Source: JAGXOF01 sp046545575
GTDB taxonomy: Bacteria > Chloroflexota > Dehalococcoidia > SZUA-161 > SpSt-899
Assembly: GCA_046545575.1 (NCBI GenBank)
Contig: JBKGZM010000066.1
Span: 1-10,919, forward strand
DNA: 10,919 nucleotides
Direction: 5' to 3'
Positions 1 through 5,842 of this stretch are shown here, piece after piece. Positions within the stretch are counted from its first letter, which is position 1. Each line of letters begins with the position of its first letter. The notes beneath the pieces are model-generated. The model was not told where the DNA came from. It was given only the letters and a program-made list of their open reading frames with translations, and made no database searches. Made by a program: the position numbers and the translations under genes.

Positions 1-82
1 GACAACCCTGCACTAAAAAGACAACCTTAGAAACACTTTCACTATACAAGGCGGAGATTCCGCATCGGGGGCTGGTTAACAT

Positions 83-345
83 TCAGACCATCTTTTCAAT
101 TTCGTCCAGCACTTCTGGCAGTTCTCGTTCCTTTGAATCTTCGATCCCTTTGGGAGTATGCCTATAATGCGGAAAGGTTCGGGTATCATGGTGCGCAGTA
201 TTATCATATCTGAAGATCTTTCCTCAAAGTAATTCAAGATCAACTTAACACCGCTTTTATCTTTGCTATGTTCTTCATTGAGCACTTTCATTTCCCTCAC
301 CTCCACGTGTTTGAAGTTTAATATTCGTGTTTGATACTCGGACTC
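83..345 (-). pseudogene. Frameshifted remnant of a TumE-type toxin (DUF6516-like)
   Basis: Two reading frames on the minus strand together resemble a TumE/DUF6516 toxin of a type II toxin-antitoxin system. The upstream frame (about 345 to 205) gives HVEVREMKVLNEEHSKDKSG and NYFEE, recalling the 'lEvREvvneehskdkYsYhy' part of the family. A different frame, open from about 220 to its TGA at 83-85, gives IFRYDNTAHHDTRTFPHYRH followed by TPKGI and an acidic helix ending LPEVLDEIEKMV, which is the typical family C-terminus. The frames are joined only by assuming a small deletion near 220. The upstream frame is closed by a TGA at 346-348, so the N-terminus is also lost. The only start in the first frame (GTG at 306) lies inside the homologous region. 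No antitoxin partner is visible in the remaining 80 bases. The family assignment comes from memory of conserved motifs. I am fairly confident it is a broken gene and moderately confident of the family. Confidence 0.6.
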
Positions 346-373
346 TCATTGAATGTCCTAACCTTCCCCGACC

Positions 374-709
374 TCAGGCGCTGGTGTAGCCTCCTGTCAG
401 GTGGTTTTTGGCCCGGATCTTCAGCACCGACAGCGCGACGCCGAGTCCGTGCGTGACGGCTTTCCGGTTGAGCCTGGTTAGCGTGTAGGCGCAGGTGATG
501 GGGATCTCTTTAATGTTCGCCCCTTTGCTTCTGGCCTTCTCCAGGCTCTCGATGCTGATGCTCATGCCGTTCTCCGAAAGGGAAAGGTCTTTCAGTATCC
601 TCCTGTCGTAGGCCCTGAACCCGCTCTGGGCGTCAGTTACCTTCACTCCAGAGCCGAGGTTCCACAACCAGGTGATGACCCGGGTGCCGAACCCGCGGTA
701 TGAAGGCAT
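374..709 (-). pseudogene. C-terminal fragment of a family 2 glycosyltransferase
   Basis: The 111 codons encode the C-terminal part of a GT-A glycosyltransferase of the dolichyl-phosphate-mannose synthase/polyprenyl-phosphate glycosyltransferase type, which transfers sugars to lipid carriers in cell-envelope glycan assembly. Diagnostic stretches are FGTRVITWLWNLGSGVKVTD followed by AQSGFRAYDRRIL (residues about 7-38), then IESLEKARSKGANIKEIPIT (52-71). This is the usual acceptor-side segment after the DxD sugar-binding core. The N-terminal half, with the nucleotide-binding site and DxD motif, is absent. Homology begins at the ATG at 709, which directly abuts a block of 7-bp repeats and has no ribosome binding site, so the gene was truncated at that point and is probably not functional. 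It overlaps the 3' end of the toxin gene in a different frame. Its original neighbours may have been sugar-metabolism genes such as the epimerase at 1317-2498. Confidence 0.75.
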
Positions 710-962
710 AGTTGGCAGTTGGCAGTTTTATGGTTGGCAGTTGGTAGTTGAGAGTTTGTTGCTGGTCATCAACTGTGAAGAGGATTCTGTAATCCCCTAC
801 CCTAATTCTATACCCCTCTACCCCTTTCAGCTTCTTTACACCTCTAGCGCGAGGCTCCCATTCCAGATCAGACAATCTTGCTATGATCCTGCTAAGGACT
901 TCTGGCGGAAGTTGCTTCAGGTTATGCCAAGCAGCACTTTCCAGCCTTACAGTATAGCTCAA
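633..962 (-). CDS. RelE/ParE-family toxin with a repeat-derived C-terminus
   Basis: This is probably the toxin of a type II toxin-antitoxin pair, either a ribosome-dependent mRNA interferase (RelE) or a gyrase inhibitor (ParE). Residues 1-70 match the family: an N-terminal strand (MSYTVRLE), two helices including LKQLPPEVLSRIIARL (15-30), then GVKKLKGVEGYRIRVGDYRI (41-60) and LFTVDD. From about residue 70 the family sequence stops. In its place are NYQLPTIKLPTANY, encoded by the 7-bp repeat block, and about 25 residues read out of frame from the glycosyltransferase fragment. Normal members end soon after this strand with an arginine-rich segment containing catalytic residues, so activity is doubtful. 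The start is a TTG whose last bases overlap the antitoxin stop (TTGA), with AGGAGGG about 11 bases upstream. Tight overlap and strong ribosome binding indicate translational coupling with the antitoxin. Confidence 0.75.
   Translation of the reverse strand: MSYTVRLESAAWHNLKQLPPEVLSRIIARLSDLEWEPRARGVKKLKGVEGYRIRVGDYRILFTVDDQQQTLNYQLPTIKLPTANYAFIPRVRHPGHHLVVEPRLWSEGN
711..758. repeat. 7-bp tandem repeat block (GTTGGCA type) at a gene junction
   Basis: The plus strand reads as successive degenerate heptamers: GTTGGCA, GTTGGCA, GTTTTAT, G-GTTGGCA, GTTGGTA, GTTGAGA. The block lies exactly between the recognisable RelE/ParE core and the truncated glycosyltransferase homology. Because 7 is not a multiple of 3 the block has three readings; in the toxin frame it yields NYQLPTIKLPTANY. 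Related blocks occur at 1281-1320, 1464-1505, 1581-1700 and 2226-2357. Confidence 0.8.
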
Positions 963-1153
963 ATTCTGCTTTCCCTCCTCAGTTCATTCCTAAAATCTTC
1001 CAGCTCCATGAACTCCCCTCCCGCCTCTATAGCTCTTTTGAGATCAAGGGCATCTTCCATTTCCTCAATATAGGCAACTAGGCGTTCAAATTCGTCAAAA
1101 TCCAGAATTACCGCTTTCCTTTCTCCATTTTCATCTGTCACATATTGTCTCAT
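959..1153 (-). CDS. Phd/YefM or RelB-like antitoxin
   Basis: This 64-residue acidic protein begins MRQYVTDENGERKAVILDFD and continues EFERLVAYIEEMEDALDLKR, with a charged C-terminus ending ELRRESRI. The 'DENGERKAVILD..EFERL' pattern is typical of Phd/YefM/RelB-type antitoxins: an N-terminal DNA-binding and dimerisation part that represses its own promoter, and a C-terminal helix that wraps the toxin. I chose the ATG at 1153 rather than the in-frame start at 1180 because GGAGGT sits 4 bases before it and family homology starts there. The toxin gene begins within its stop codon. A promoter-like element lies 60-95 bases upstream (1215-1249), so the pair forms a self-contained unit. The antitoxin itself looks intact even though its toxin partner has an altered tail. 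Confidence 0.8.
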   Translation of the reverse strand: MRQYVTDENGERKAVILDFDEFERLVAYIEEMEDALDLKRAIEAGGEFMELEDFRNELRRESRI

Positions 1154-1214
1154 AACACCTCCTACAATGCAGCGGTTCAAGTTTTGGCTGTGTCAAGCTC
1201 AGTCAGGTGTCATA

Positions 1215-1249
1215 ATTATAGCAAGTTTACTGTATGATAATCTAGCGAG
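1215..1249 (-). promoter_or_regulatory. Extended -10 promoter for the toxin-antitoxin pair (copy A)
   Basis: On the minus strand the sequence contains CTCGCTAGA, 12 variable bases, then AAACTTGCTATAAT. This holds a perfect extended -10 (TGC-TATAAT, hexamer at 1220-1215). The -35 region is weak (TAGATT with about 18 bases of spacing). The predicted start site near 1208 would give a leader of roughly 55 bases to the antitoxin ATG. The same two conserved blocks with an equally long spacer recur at 2661-2695. Confidence 0.55.
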
Positions 1250-1280
1250 GTTAGCAGGATTTGTTCGTTTATTGAGTTGG

Positions 1281-1320
1281 GCTTATAGCTGTCGGCTGTT
1301 GGCTGTCAGCCGATAGCTAA
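1281..1320. repeat. 7-bp repeat block overlapping the epimerase stop codon
   Basis: Heptamers of GCTGTCG/GCTGTTG/GCTGTCA/GCCGATA/GCTAATC type run from 1281 to 1320. The TAG stop of the epimerase (1317-1319) lies inside the block, so the repeat probably supplied the present stop and may have replaced the original last residues. The rest of the 1181-1316 gap holds only the promoter at 1215-1249. Confidence 0.65.
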
Positions 1321-2498
1321 TCGTCAGTGCTTCGATTATAGCTTTCCCAAATACTCGATAGTTCTCTTTCGAGGTTCATTACAGGCTCAAATCCAAGCAC
1401 TGTCCTTGCTTTGCTTATGTCCGAGTAGTTTCTCTTTATTTCGCCGGGGCGCTCGGGTTCGTAGATAGTTGATAGTTGGGAGTTGGCAGTTTTTGAGTTG
1501 TTCGCTGTTTCCAGTATCAGCTTGACCAGTTCATTGATGGTGGTTTCGACGCCGCTCGCGATCTGGAAGACCTCTCCCCAGGGGAGGGGAATTCCTTGAG
1601 TTCCTTGGGTTTGTTGAGTTTGTTGATGGCTGATCCGCCTGAGGCGGATGGCTGATGATTCCGACTGTGAGCTGTCGACTGTTGACTGTCGACTGTCGGC
1701 TGTCAGCACTAAATGGATGGCCTGGCATATGTCGTCTACATGGACGAAGTCGCGGGTCTGGTTGCCATCGCCGTATATTACGAGCGGCTCTCCCTTCCTG
1801 GCCTTCTTCATGAACTTTGTGATGACGCTGGACTTGTGTTCGGAGTGGGGGCCGTACACGTTGGCAAAGCGCAGGGCGACGGTCTTCAAGCCGAAGGAGT
1901 GGTAGTATGCCGAGCACAGGCCCTCCGCTGCCAGTTTGGAGGCCCCGTAGGGGGAGAGGGGTTGGGGGACTTTCGTTTCATCGATAGGGGGTTCCTGTTC
2001 CCCTGCTACTGCATTGGAAGAGGCAAGGATGAACTTCTCGACGCCGCGTCGCCGGCAGGCCTCTAAAAGATTGAGGGTCCCGTTGACATTGATGTCCCAG
2101 TCCTCCTCTGGATTTTCCACGGACTCCACCACGCTGGTGTGGGCGGCGAGATGGACGACTGCGTCCACCCCGTCCACTGCCTTTGCCACCGCTTCTTTGT
2201 CACGGATGTCTCCCACCAACAGGTTGGGAGTTTGTCGGGTTGGTTTGGCGGTTTGGCGGTTTAGCGGTTCTGCTGATGGCTCATGGCTCGTGGCTGATGA
2301 TTCCGACTGTGGGCTGACCTCTGTTGGCGGTGGGCTCTCGGTGGTCCAACCCATCGCGCTGGTGGAGAGGTTATCCAGGATTCTAACGGCGTACCCTCTC
2401 TGAGAGAGGTATTCTACCACGTTCGTGCCGACAAAGCCACAGCCTCCGGTGATTAAGACAGTTGATAGCTTCGCTTTCTCATTTCCCATCGCTTTCAA
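1317..2498 (-). CDS. NAD-dependent nucleotide-sugar epimerase/dehydratase (extended SDR) with three repeat-derived insertions
   Basis: This is an extended short-chain dehydrogenase/reductase of the GalE/WbpP class, which interconverts UDP-sugars for surface polysaccharides. The Rossmann motif GGCGFVG is at residues 18-24, the catalytic Ser region at LASSNAV (159-165), YGASK at 184-188, RFANVYGP at 210-217 and the C-terminal GEVFQIASG at 308-316. At 393 residues it is about 90 longer than usual. The excess lies in three low-complexity stretches at residues about 48-91, 267-306 and 332-345. All are encoded by 7-bp-period repeats and fall between conserved elements, so the core is intact and in frame. 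The start is TTG at 2498 (AAGG 6 bases upstream) or ATG at 2489; both precede the conserved strand. The gene overlaps the end of the HEPN remnant and may depend on its promoter. Exact substrate is unknown. Confidence 0.85.
   Translation of the reverse strand: MKAMGNEKAKLSTVLITGGCGFVGTNVVEYLSQRGYAVRILDNLSTSAMGWTTESPPPTEVSPQSESSATSHEPSAEPLNRQTAKPTRQTPNLLVGDIRDKEAVAKAVDGVDAVVHLAAHTSVVESVENPEEDWDINVNGTLNLLEACRRRGVEKFILASSNAVAGEQEPPIDETKVPQPLSPYGASKLAAEGLCSAYYHSFGLKTVALRFANVYGPHSEHKSSVITKFMKKARKGEPLVIYGDGNQTRDFVHVDDICQAIHLVLTADSRQSTVDSSQSESSAIRLRRISHQQTQQTQGTQGIPLPWGEVFQIASGVETTINELVKLILETANNSKTANSQLSTIYEPERPGEIKRNYSDISKARTVLGFEPVMNLERELSSIWESYNRSTDD
1464..1505. repeat. Intragenic 7-bp repeat, epimerase insertion 3
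   Basis: The plus strand reads GTTGATA, GTTGGGA, GTTGGCA and a degenerate tail. In the epimerase frame this gives ANNSKTANSQLST between KLILET and YEPERPGE, where family members normally have a few residues. Confidence 0.75.
1571..1700. repeat. Intragenic repeat with two hairpins, epimerase insertion 2
   Basis: The block contains 7-bp-period sequence (GACTGTC/GACTGTT/GGCTGTC near 1670-1708) and a TTGTTGAGTT-like part near 1600-1625. It also contains two inverted repeats: CCTCTCCCC-A-GGGGAGGGG (1571-1589, one T/G pair) and the perfect ATCCGCC-TGA-GGCGGAT (1633-1649). In the epimerase frame it encodes about 40 polar residues rich in S, Q and T, between VLTAD and WGEVFQIASG. The left hairpin overlaps conserved coding sequence (WGEV). 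Confidence 0.75.
2226..2357. repeat. Intragenic 7-bp repeat, epimerase insertion 1
   Basis: This is a series of degenerate heptamers (GGTTTGG/CGGTTTGG/GGCTGATG/GGCTCGTG type). In the epimerase frame it encodes about 44 residues rich in P, S, T and Q between RILDNLS and NLLVGDI, a loop that normally holds a short link. It shares a 26-base stretch with insertion 2 (2291-2316 against 1649-1674, one mismatch). Confidence 0.75.
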
Positions 2499-2619
2499 AC
2501 AAAACCTTCGCAGAATTCGATGATTCTTCTACTACAAAGGAACCGCCATCAAGCAATGCCTCGGCCGCATTCAGGTCGCTTTTCGCCAGGTTAATCCAGT
2601 CTTTGCTTCGTTCCGGCAT
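2479..2619 (-). pseudogene. Truncated HEPN-domain protein remnant
   Basis: A 46-codon minus-strand frame starts at ATG 2619 and reads MPERSKDWINLAKSDLNAAE, then ALLDGGSFVVEESSNSAKVL and FESDGK to a TGA at 2479-2481. The opening matches HEPN proteins, which typically begin 'M..rskdWl.qAe.DL.aAe.ll..g..e.acf.aqQaaEKALKal'. Here the second half keeps the spacing but has lost the conserved Q-A-E-K residues, and the protein ends after about a third of a normal HEPN domain (110-130 residues). The RNase motif RxxxxH, which lies near the C-terminus, is absent. HEPN proteins usually pair with an MNT nucleotidyltransferase; none is seen. There is no clear ribosome binding site, but a promoter-like element sits 42 bases upstream. 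It overlaps the epimerase start by 11-20 bases, so it may now act only as a leader. Confidence 0.6.
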
Positions 2620-2660
2620 TTAATCCGCGTTTATGAACTCAAGTTTGCCTGGTTGCTCTC

Positions 2661-2695
2661 ATTATAGCAAGTTTGGTGTGTGGGAGTCTAGCGAG
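2661..2695 (-). promoter_or_regulatory. Extended -10 promoter (copy B) before the HEPN remnant and epimerase
   Basis: The minus strand reads CTCGCTAGA, 12 variable bases, AAACTTGCTATAAT. The hexamer is at 2666-2661 with an extended TGC, and TAGACT stands about 18 bases upstream as a possible -35. It matches the element at 1215-1249 in 29 of 35 positions. The conserved parts are the two promoter blocks and the divergence is in the spacer. Confidence 0.5.
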
Positions 2696-2990
2696 AGTTT
2701 GACTGAGATGGTATACAGCAGGTAGTATAGGATAGGATCGATTTCCACCAGCTATGAGACACAGCCCAACACCAACAGCTTGGGTAACATCCAGGGGATA
2801 TTTGGATATACGCCTTCACAACAAGATACGCCTCACACTCTAATAAGTTAGGTGTTTCTCACAAGGCTGACCTTCCCCTTGCGAATTCGACTTAATGGCA
2901 TCAGGTGACTGGTCGGACTCGCGCAAAGAAGATCTTTAGATGGCCTGAATCAGCCGAGCAAAAGCTCAAATTCGGAGGTGACAACTGGTA
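2696..2990. other. Intergenic region before the molybdenum hydroxylase operon
   Basis: No gene is recognised. This is the divergent upstream region of the minus-strand epimerase cluster and the plus-strand hydroxylase operon. A weak promoter candidate for the operon is TTCACA near 2814 with TCTAAT about 18 bases downstream, near 2838. A good ribosome binding site, GGAGGTG (2974-2980), lies about 10 bases before the ATG at 2991. No operator or riboswitch is evident. Confidence 0.35.
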
Positions 2991-3572
2991 ATGAGCGAGA
3001 AGAACAAAAACGAGGAAACAAATAAGGGGGTTAGCAAAACGGCAGTGGCTAATAATGAAACCCCTGAGAAGTATAACATCACCGTCACTGTGAACGGCGA
3101 GCCATATGAATTCATGGTTGGGAAAGACATCAGTCCCTGGCACACGTTGGCTCATACGCTCAGGGAAACGCTCGGTCTCGCCGGAACGAAGATAGACTGT
3201 GACCACGGAGCATGTGGAGGTTGCACGGTCATCATGGACGGGGACCCGATCCTTTCGTGCATGACATTGACCGTGGAATGCGATGGGAAAAGTATAACCA
3301 CCATTGAGGGCCTAAAGGACCCGCAAACCGGGGGGCTGGACCCCCTTCAACAGGCCTTTATCGACCATTCAGCCTTTCAGTGCGGCTTCTGTACTCCGGG
3401 AATGATTATGGCTGCAAGGGCACTGCTGGATAAAACCCCTGATCCGACGGAAGAGGATGTCAAGGAAACACTCGCCGGACACTATTGTAGATGTATATCC
3501 CACTATCAGGTTATCAAAGCCGTGATGGCAGCAGCAGGAAATGGAGGTAACACAGATGGCCAAAGAGTATAG
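2991..3572 (+). CDS. Molybdenum hydroxylase small subunit with two [2Fe-2S] clusters
   Basis: This is the iron-sulfur subunit of a xanthine-oxidase-family enzyme, carrying electrons between the molybdenum and FAD subunits. The N-terminal plant-type ferredoxin domain binds one cluster through C70, C75, C78 and C90 (CDHGACGGC followed by ILSC). The C-terminal helical domain binds the second through C131, C134, C166 and C168 (FQCGFCTPGM and HYCRC). At 193 residues it is longer than typical 155-165-residue relatives because of a charged, probably disordered N-terminal tail of about 28 residues. The start is set by GGAGGTG at 2974. The second-cluster motif continues CRCISHYQ instead of the usual CRCTGY. 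It overlaps the large subunit by 17 bases from that gene's likely ATG, as expected for coupled translation. No twin-arginine signal is seen, so the complex is likely cytoplasmic. Confidence 0.92.
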   Translation: MSEKNKNEETNKGVSKTAVANNETPEKYNITVTVNGEPYEFMVGKDISPWHTLAHTLRETLGLAGTKIDCDHGACGGCTVIMDGDPILSCMTLTVECDGKSITTIEGLKDPQTGGLDPLQQAFIDHSAFQCGFCTPGMIMAARALLDKTPDPTEEDVKETLAGHYCRCISHYQVIKAVMAAAGNGGNTDGQRV

Positions 3573-5826
3573 ATATGTGGGAAAGCCAACCCCGAGAGTA
3601 GATGCCGAGGAAATCGTAACCGGAGAAGCGGAGTACATCGATGATTTAAACTTGCCCGATATGTTGTATGGTAAGGTTTTGCGAAGCCCGTATCCCCATG
3701 CAAATATCCTGAACATTGAAACGAGCAAAGCGGAGAGCTTGCCCGGCGTCAGAGCTGTACTTACCTACAAGAATGTCCCGGATTGGAAAGCTGGATTCCC
3801 TGAGCATATGTGTGTTCTCGATAGTAAAGTGCGTTTCGTAGGGGACGCTGTAGCTCTGGTTGCTGCAGAAACCGAGGAAATAGCTGATGAGGCACTGGAA
3901 CTAATAGATGTAGAATACGAACAATTGCCAGCCGTGTATGATATGGAAGAGGCCAGGAAGCCCGATGCCCCTCAGTTGTACTCGCAATTCCCAGGCAATA
4001 TCGCCCCGGGCGGACTGCCCTTTTTCGGACCGAATACCCTGCAAAACATTGTCAGGGGCGATGTGGAAAAGGGATTCGAAGAGGCTGATTTCGTCGCCGA
4101 GGGAACATATGGTTACGAGAATAAACCAAATCCCCTGACACCTGAACCTCCCGGAGCAATAGTCAGGTGGGAAGGACCTGATAAATTGACCGTGTGGACC
4201 TCGACACAGAGTCCATATCTGGTGAAGAAAGTAATAGGAAAAGCCCTGGGATTACCCAACCTCCGGGTTATCGCTTCCCAATGTGGTGCCAGTTTTGGGT
4301 CAAAGAACTGTTCGACTGAGGTCATCTTTTACGCCGCTGCACTGGCCAAAGCCGTTCGCAGGGGCAGGCCGGTCAAAGTAGTTTACAGCAAAGAAGAGCA
4401 CCTTGCGGCATACGCAGTACGATTCAGCTCTCGTATAAACGCCAAGGTAGGAATCAAGAAAGATGGTACAGTGACGGCATTCTCTGGTGAGTGGCTCGCT
4501 AACCCTGGCCATTCCGTAAATGCTACACAGGGGGAAATCGCTGTCGGCCTCGGTGAAGCCCAGGTAATGCTTAAGTGTGACAACTGGAACCTCCAACCTC
4601 GCATTGTATTGACCAATCAAACTGGCTCAGGAATAATCAGGGGTTTTGGTGGTCAGGAGCTAAAGTCCGCCTTCCTGCCGATTTTGACAATGGCTATGGA
4701 AAAAGCCGATATCGACCCCGTGGAGTTTTTTAAGCGTAATTATGCCAGGACCGGTGACGGGTATTACTGGCGGGATGGGGAATGGTGGACCTGCAGAGGC
4801 GTGGATTATTCAAAGGCCATAGATAAGGGCACCGAAACCTTCGGGTGGAAGGATAAGTGGAAGGGATGGCTTAAACCAACGGCAGTTAACGGCGCAAAGA
4901 GGAGAGGAGTAGGTTGCGGCGTGCACGGTAATGCTGATGTGGGTGAAGATAGATCTGAGGCATATGTGAGGCTGCTTCCTGAAGGAACGGCCGTCTTGAA
5001 TGTATGTATAGCTGAATCCGGCGGTGGGCAGAGGAGCAGCCTGCGTAAGATGGTTGCGGAATTGGTGAACTTGCCCCTTGACAGGGTTGAGATAACCCCC
5101 AAGGATACATTGCTGAATCCTTTTGAGCATGGTCTTGCCGGTTCCAGGGGGACCTACGCTGTAGGCAGCTCTGTCACCAGAGCTGCTCAGGATGCCAGGC
5201 AAAAGCTGTTCGAACGGGCATCTCCACTCCTTGGTGTAAGCCCTGATGATGTGGATACGGAAGATGGCATGCTTTATGTCAAAAGCAATCCTCAGTCAAG
5301 GATTCGGTGGATCGATGCAATGGGCGGGGACGAGCGCATAATAACCGGCCTGGGTTCCTTCGACCCCGACTATTCCATGCCTTGCTTCTTCATGATATTC
5401 GTAGAAGTCGAGGTGGACGTTGAGACCGGGCAAACGGAATTGCTAATTGTGACTGGCGCTACCGATGTCGGTCAAGTCATAGACCCCGTTTCACTGAAAA
5501 TGCAACTTGAAGGTGCTCTCGGCTCTGCCGGGCTGGACAGCGCTTTATTCGAGGAAACAGTTATGGACAAAAATACGGGACATGTACTTACCGGCAACAT
5601 GGTAGACTACAAGTGGCGTACCTCCCTCGAACTTCCGACATTCCAAAACGTGATTGTGGAGACTCCTCTGCCATCTCATATTTTTGGGGCAATAGGAGCC
5701 GGAGAGGTAACGACTTCACCTGCGCCCAGTGCGGTGCTTATGGCAGTATCCAATGCCATTGGGAAGAGAGTGACGACATATCCGGTAACGCCTGATAAGA
5801 TACTTAAAGCCTGGAGCGAGAGATAG
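3556..5826 (+). CDS. Molybdenum hydroxylase large subunit (molybdopterin-binding, xanthine oxidase family)
   Basis: This is the catalytic subunit, expected to bind molybdopterin cytosine dinucleotide and to hydroxylate or reductively dehydroxylate an aromatic or heterocyclic substrate. I chose ATG 3556 (MAKEYRYVGKPTPRVDAEE) over 3541 because GGAGG at 3543-3547 gives an 8-base spacing; the product is then 756 residues, normal for the family. The N-terminal aldehyde-oxidase a/b-hammerhead domain covers about residues 10-125. Molybdopterin-domain motifs follow: QCGASFGSK (242-250), IIRGFGGQE (360-368) and a C-terminal GAIGAGEVTTSPAPSA (711-726) whose E717 aligns with the catalytic Glu. The usual GQG-x-x-T segment is altered to AESGGGQRSS (486-495), and the usual GGGFGGK is QCGASFGSK, so the active-site surroundings differ from well-known members. 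Substrate is not deducible. The FAD subunit suggests an acyl-CoA substrate such as 4-hydroxybenzoyl-CoA. Confidence 0.9.
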   Translation: MAKEYRYVGKPTPRVDAEEIVTGEAEYIDDLNLPDMLYGKVLRSPYPHANILNIETSKAESLPGVRAVLTYKNVPDWKAGFPEHMCVLDSKVRFVGDAVALVAAETEEIADEALELIDVEYEQLPAVYDMEEARKPDAPQLYSQFPGNIAPGGLPFFGPNTLQNIVRGDVEKGFEEADFVAEGTYGYENKPNPLTPEPPGAIVRWEGPDKLTVWTSTQSPYLVKKVIGKALGLPNLRVIASQCGASFGSKNCSTEVIFYAAALAKAVRRGRPVKVVYSKEEHLAAYAVRFSSRINAKVGIKKDGTVTAFSGEWLANPGHSVNATQGEIAVGLGEAQVMLKCDNWNLQPRIVLTNQTGSGIIRGFGGQELKSAFLPILTMAMEKADIDPVEFFKRNYARTGDGYYWRDGEWWTCRGVDYSKAIDKGTETFGWKDKWKGWLKPTAVNGAKRRGVGCGVHGNADVGEDRSEAYVRLLPEGTAVLNVCIAESGGGQRSSLRKMVAELVNLPLDRVEITPKDTLLNPFEHGLAGSRGTYAVGSSVTRAAQDARQKLFERASPLLGVSPDDVDTEDGMLYVKSNPQSRIRWIDAMGGDERIITGLGSFDPDYSMPCFFMIFVEVEVDVETGQTELLIVTGATDVGQVIDPVSLKMQLEGALGSAGLDSALFEETVMDKNTGHVLTGNMVDYKWRTSLELPTFQNVIVETPLPSHIFGAIGAGEVTTSPAPSAVLMAVSNAIGKRVTTYPVTPDKILKAWSER

Positions 5827-5842
5827 ATGGAGGCCAACTACG

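Noticed and set aside
58..70. 13-base match TTCCGCATCGGGG with the region near 9968-9980
   Set aside because: The second copy encodes a conserved TIGR04076 segment and the match does not extend, so chance is likely.
711..758. CRISPR-like array
   Set aside because: The repeat period is 7 bases with no spacers; it is a short tandem repeat.
1648..2403. Plus-strand open frames across the epimerase
   Set aside because: The minus-strand frame carries all SDR motifs; the plus-strand frames arise because 7-bp repeats lack stops in several frames.
4113..5202. Long minus-strand open frames opposite the molybdenum subunit
   Set aside because: They are antisense to strongly conserved coding sequence, have no family resemblance and no ribosome binding sites.
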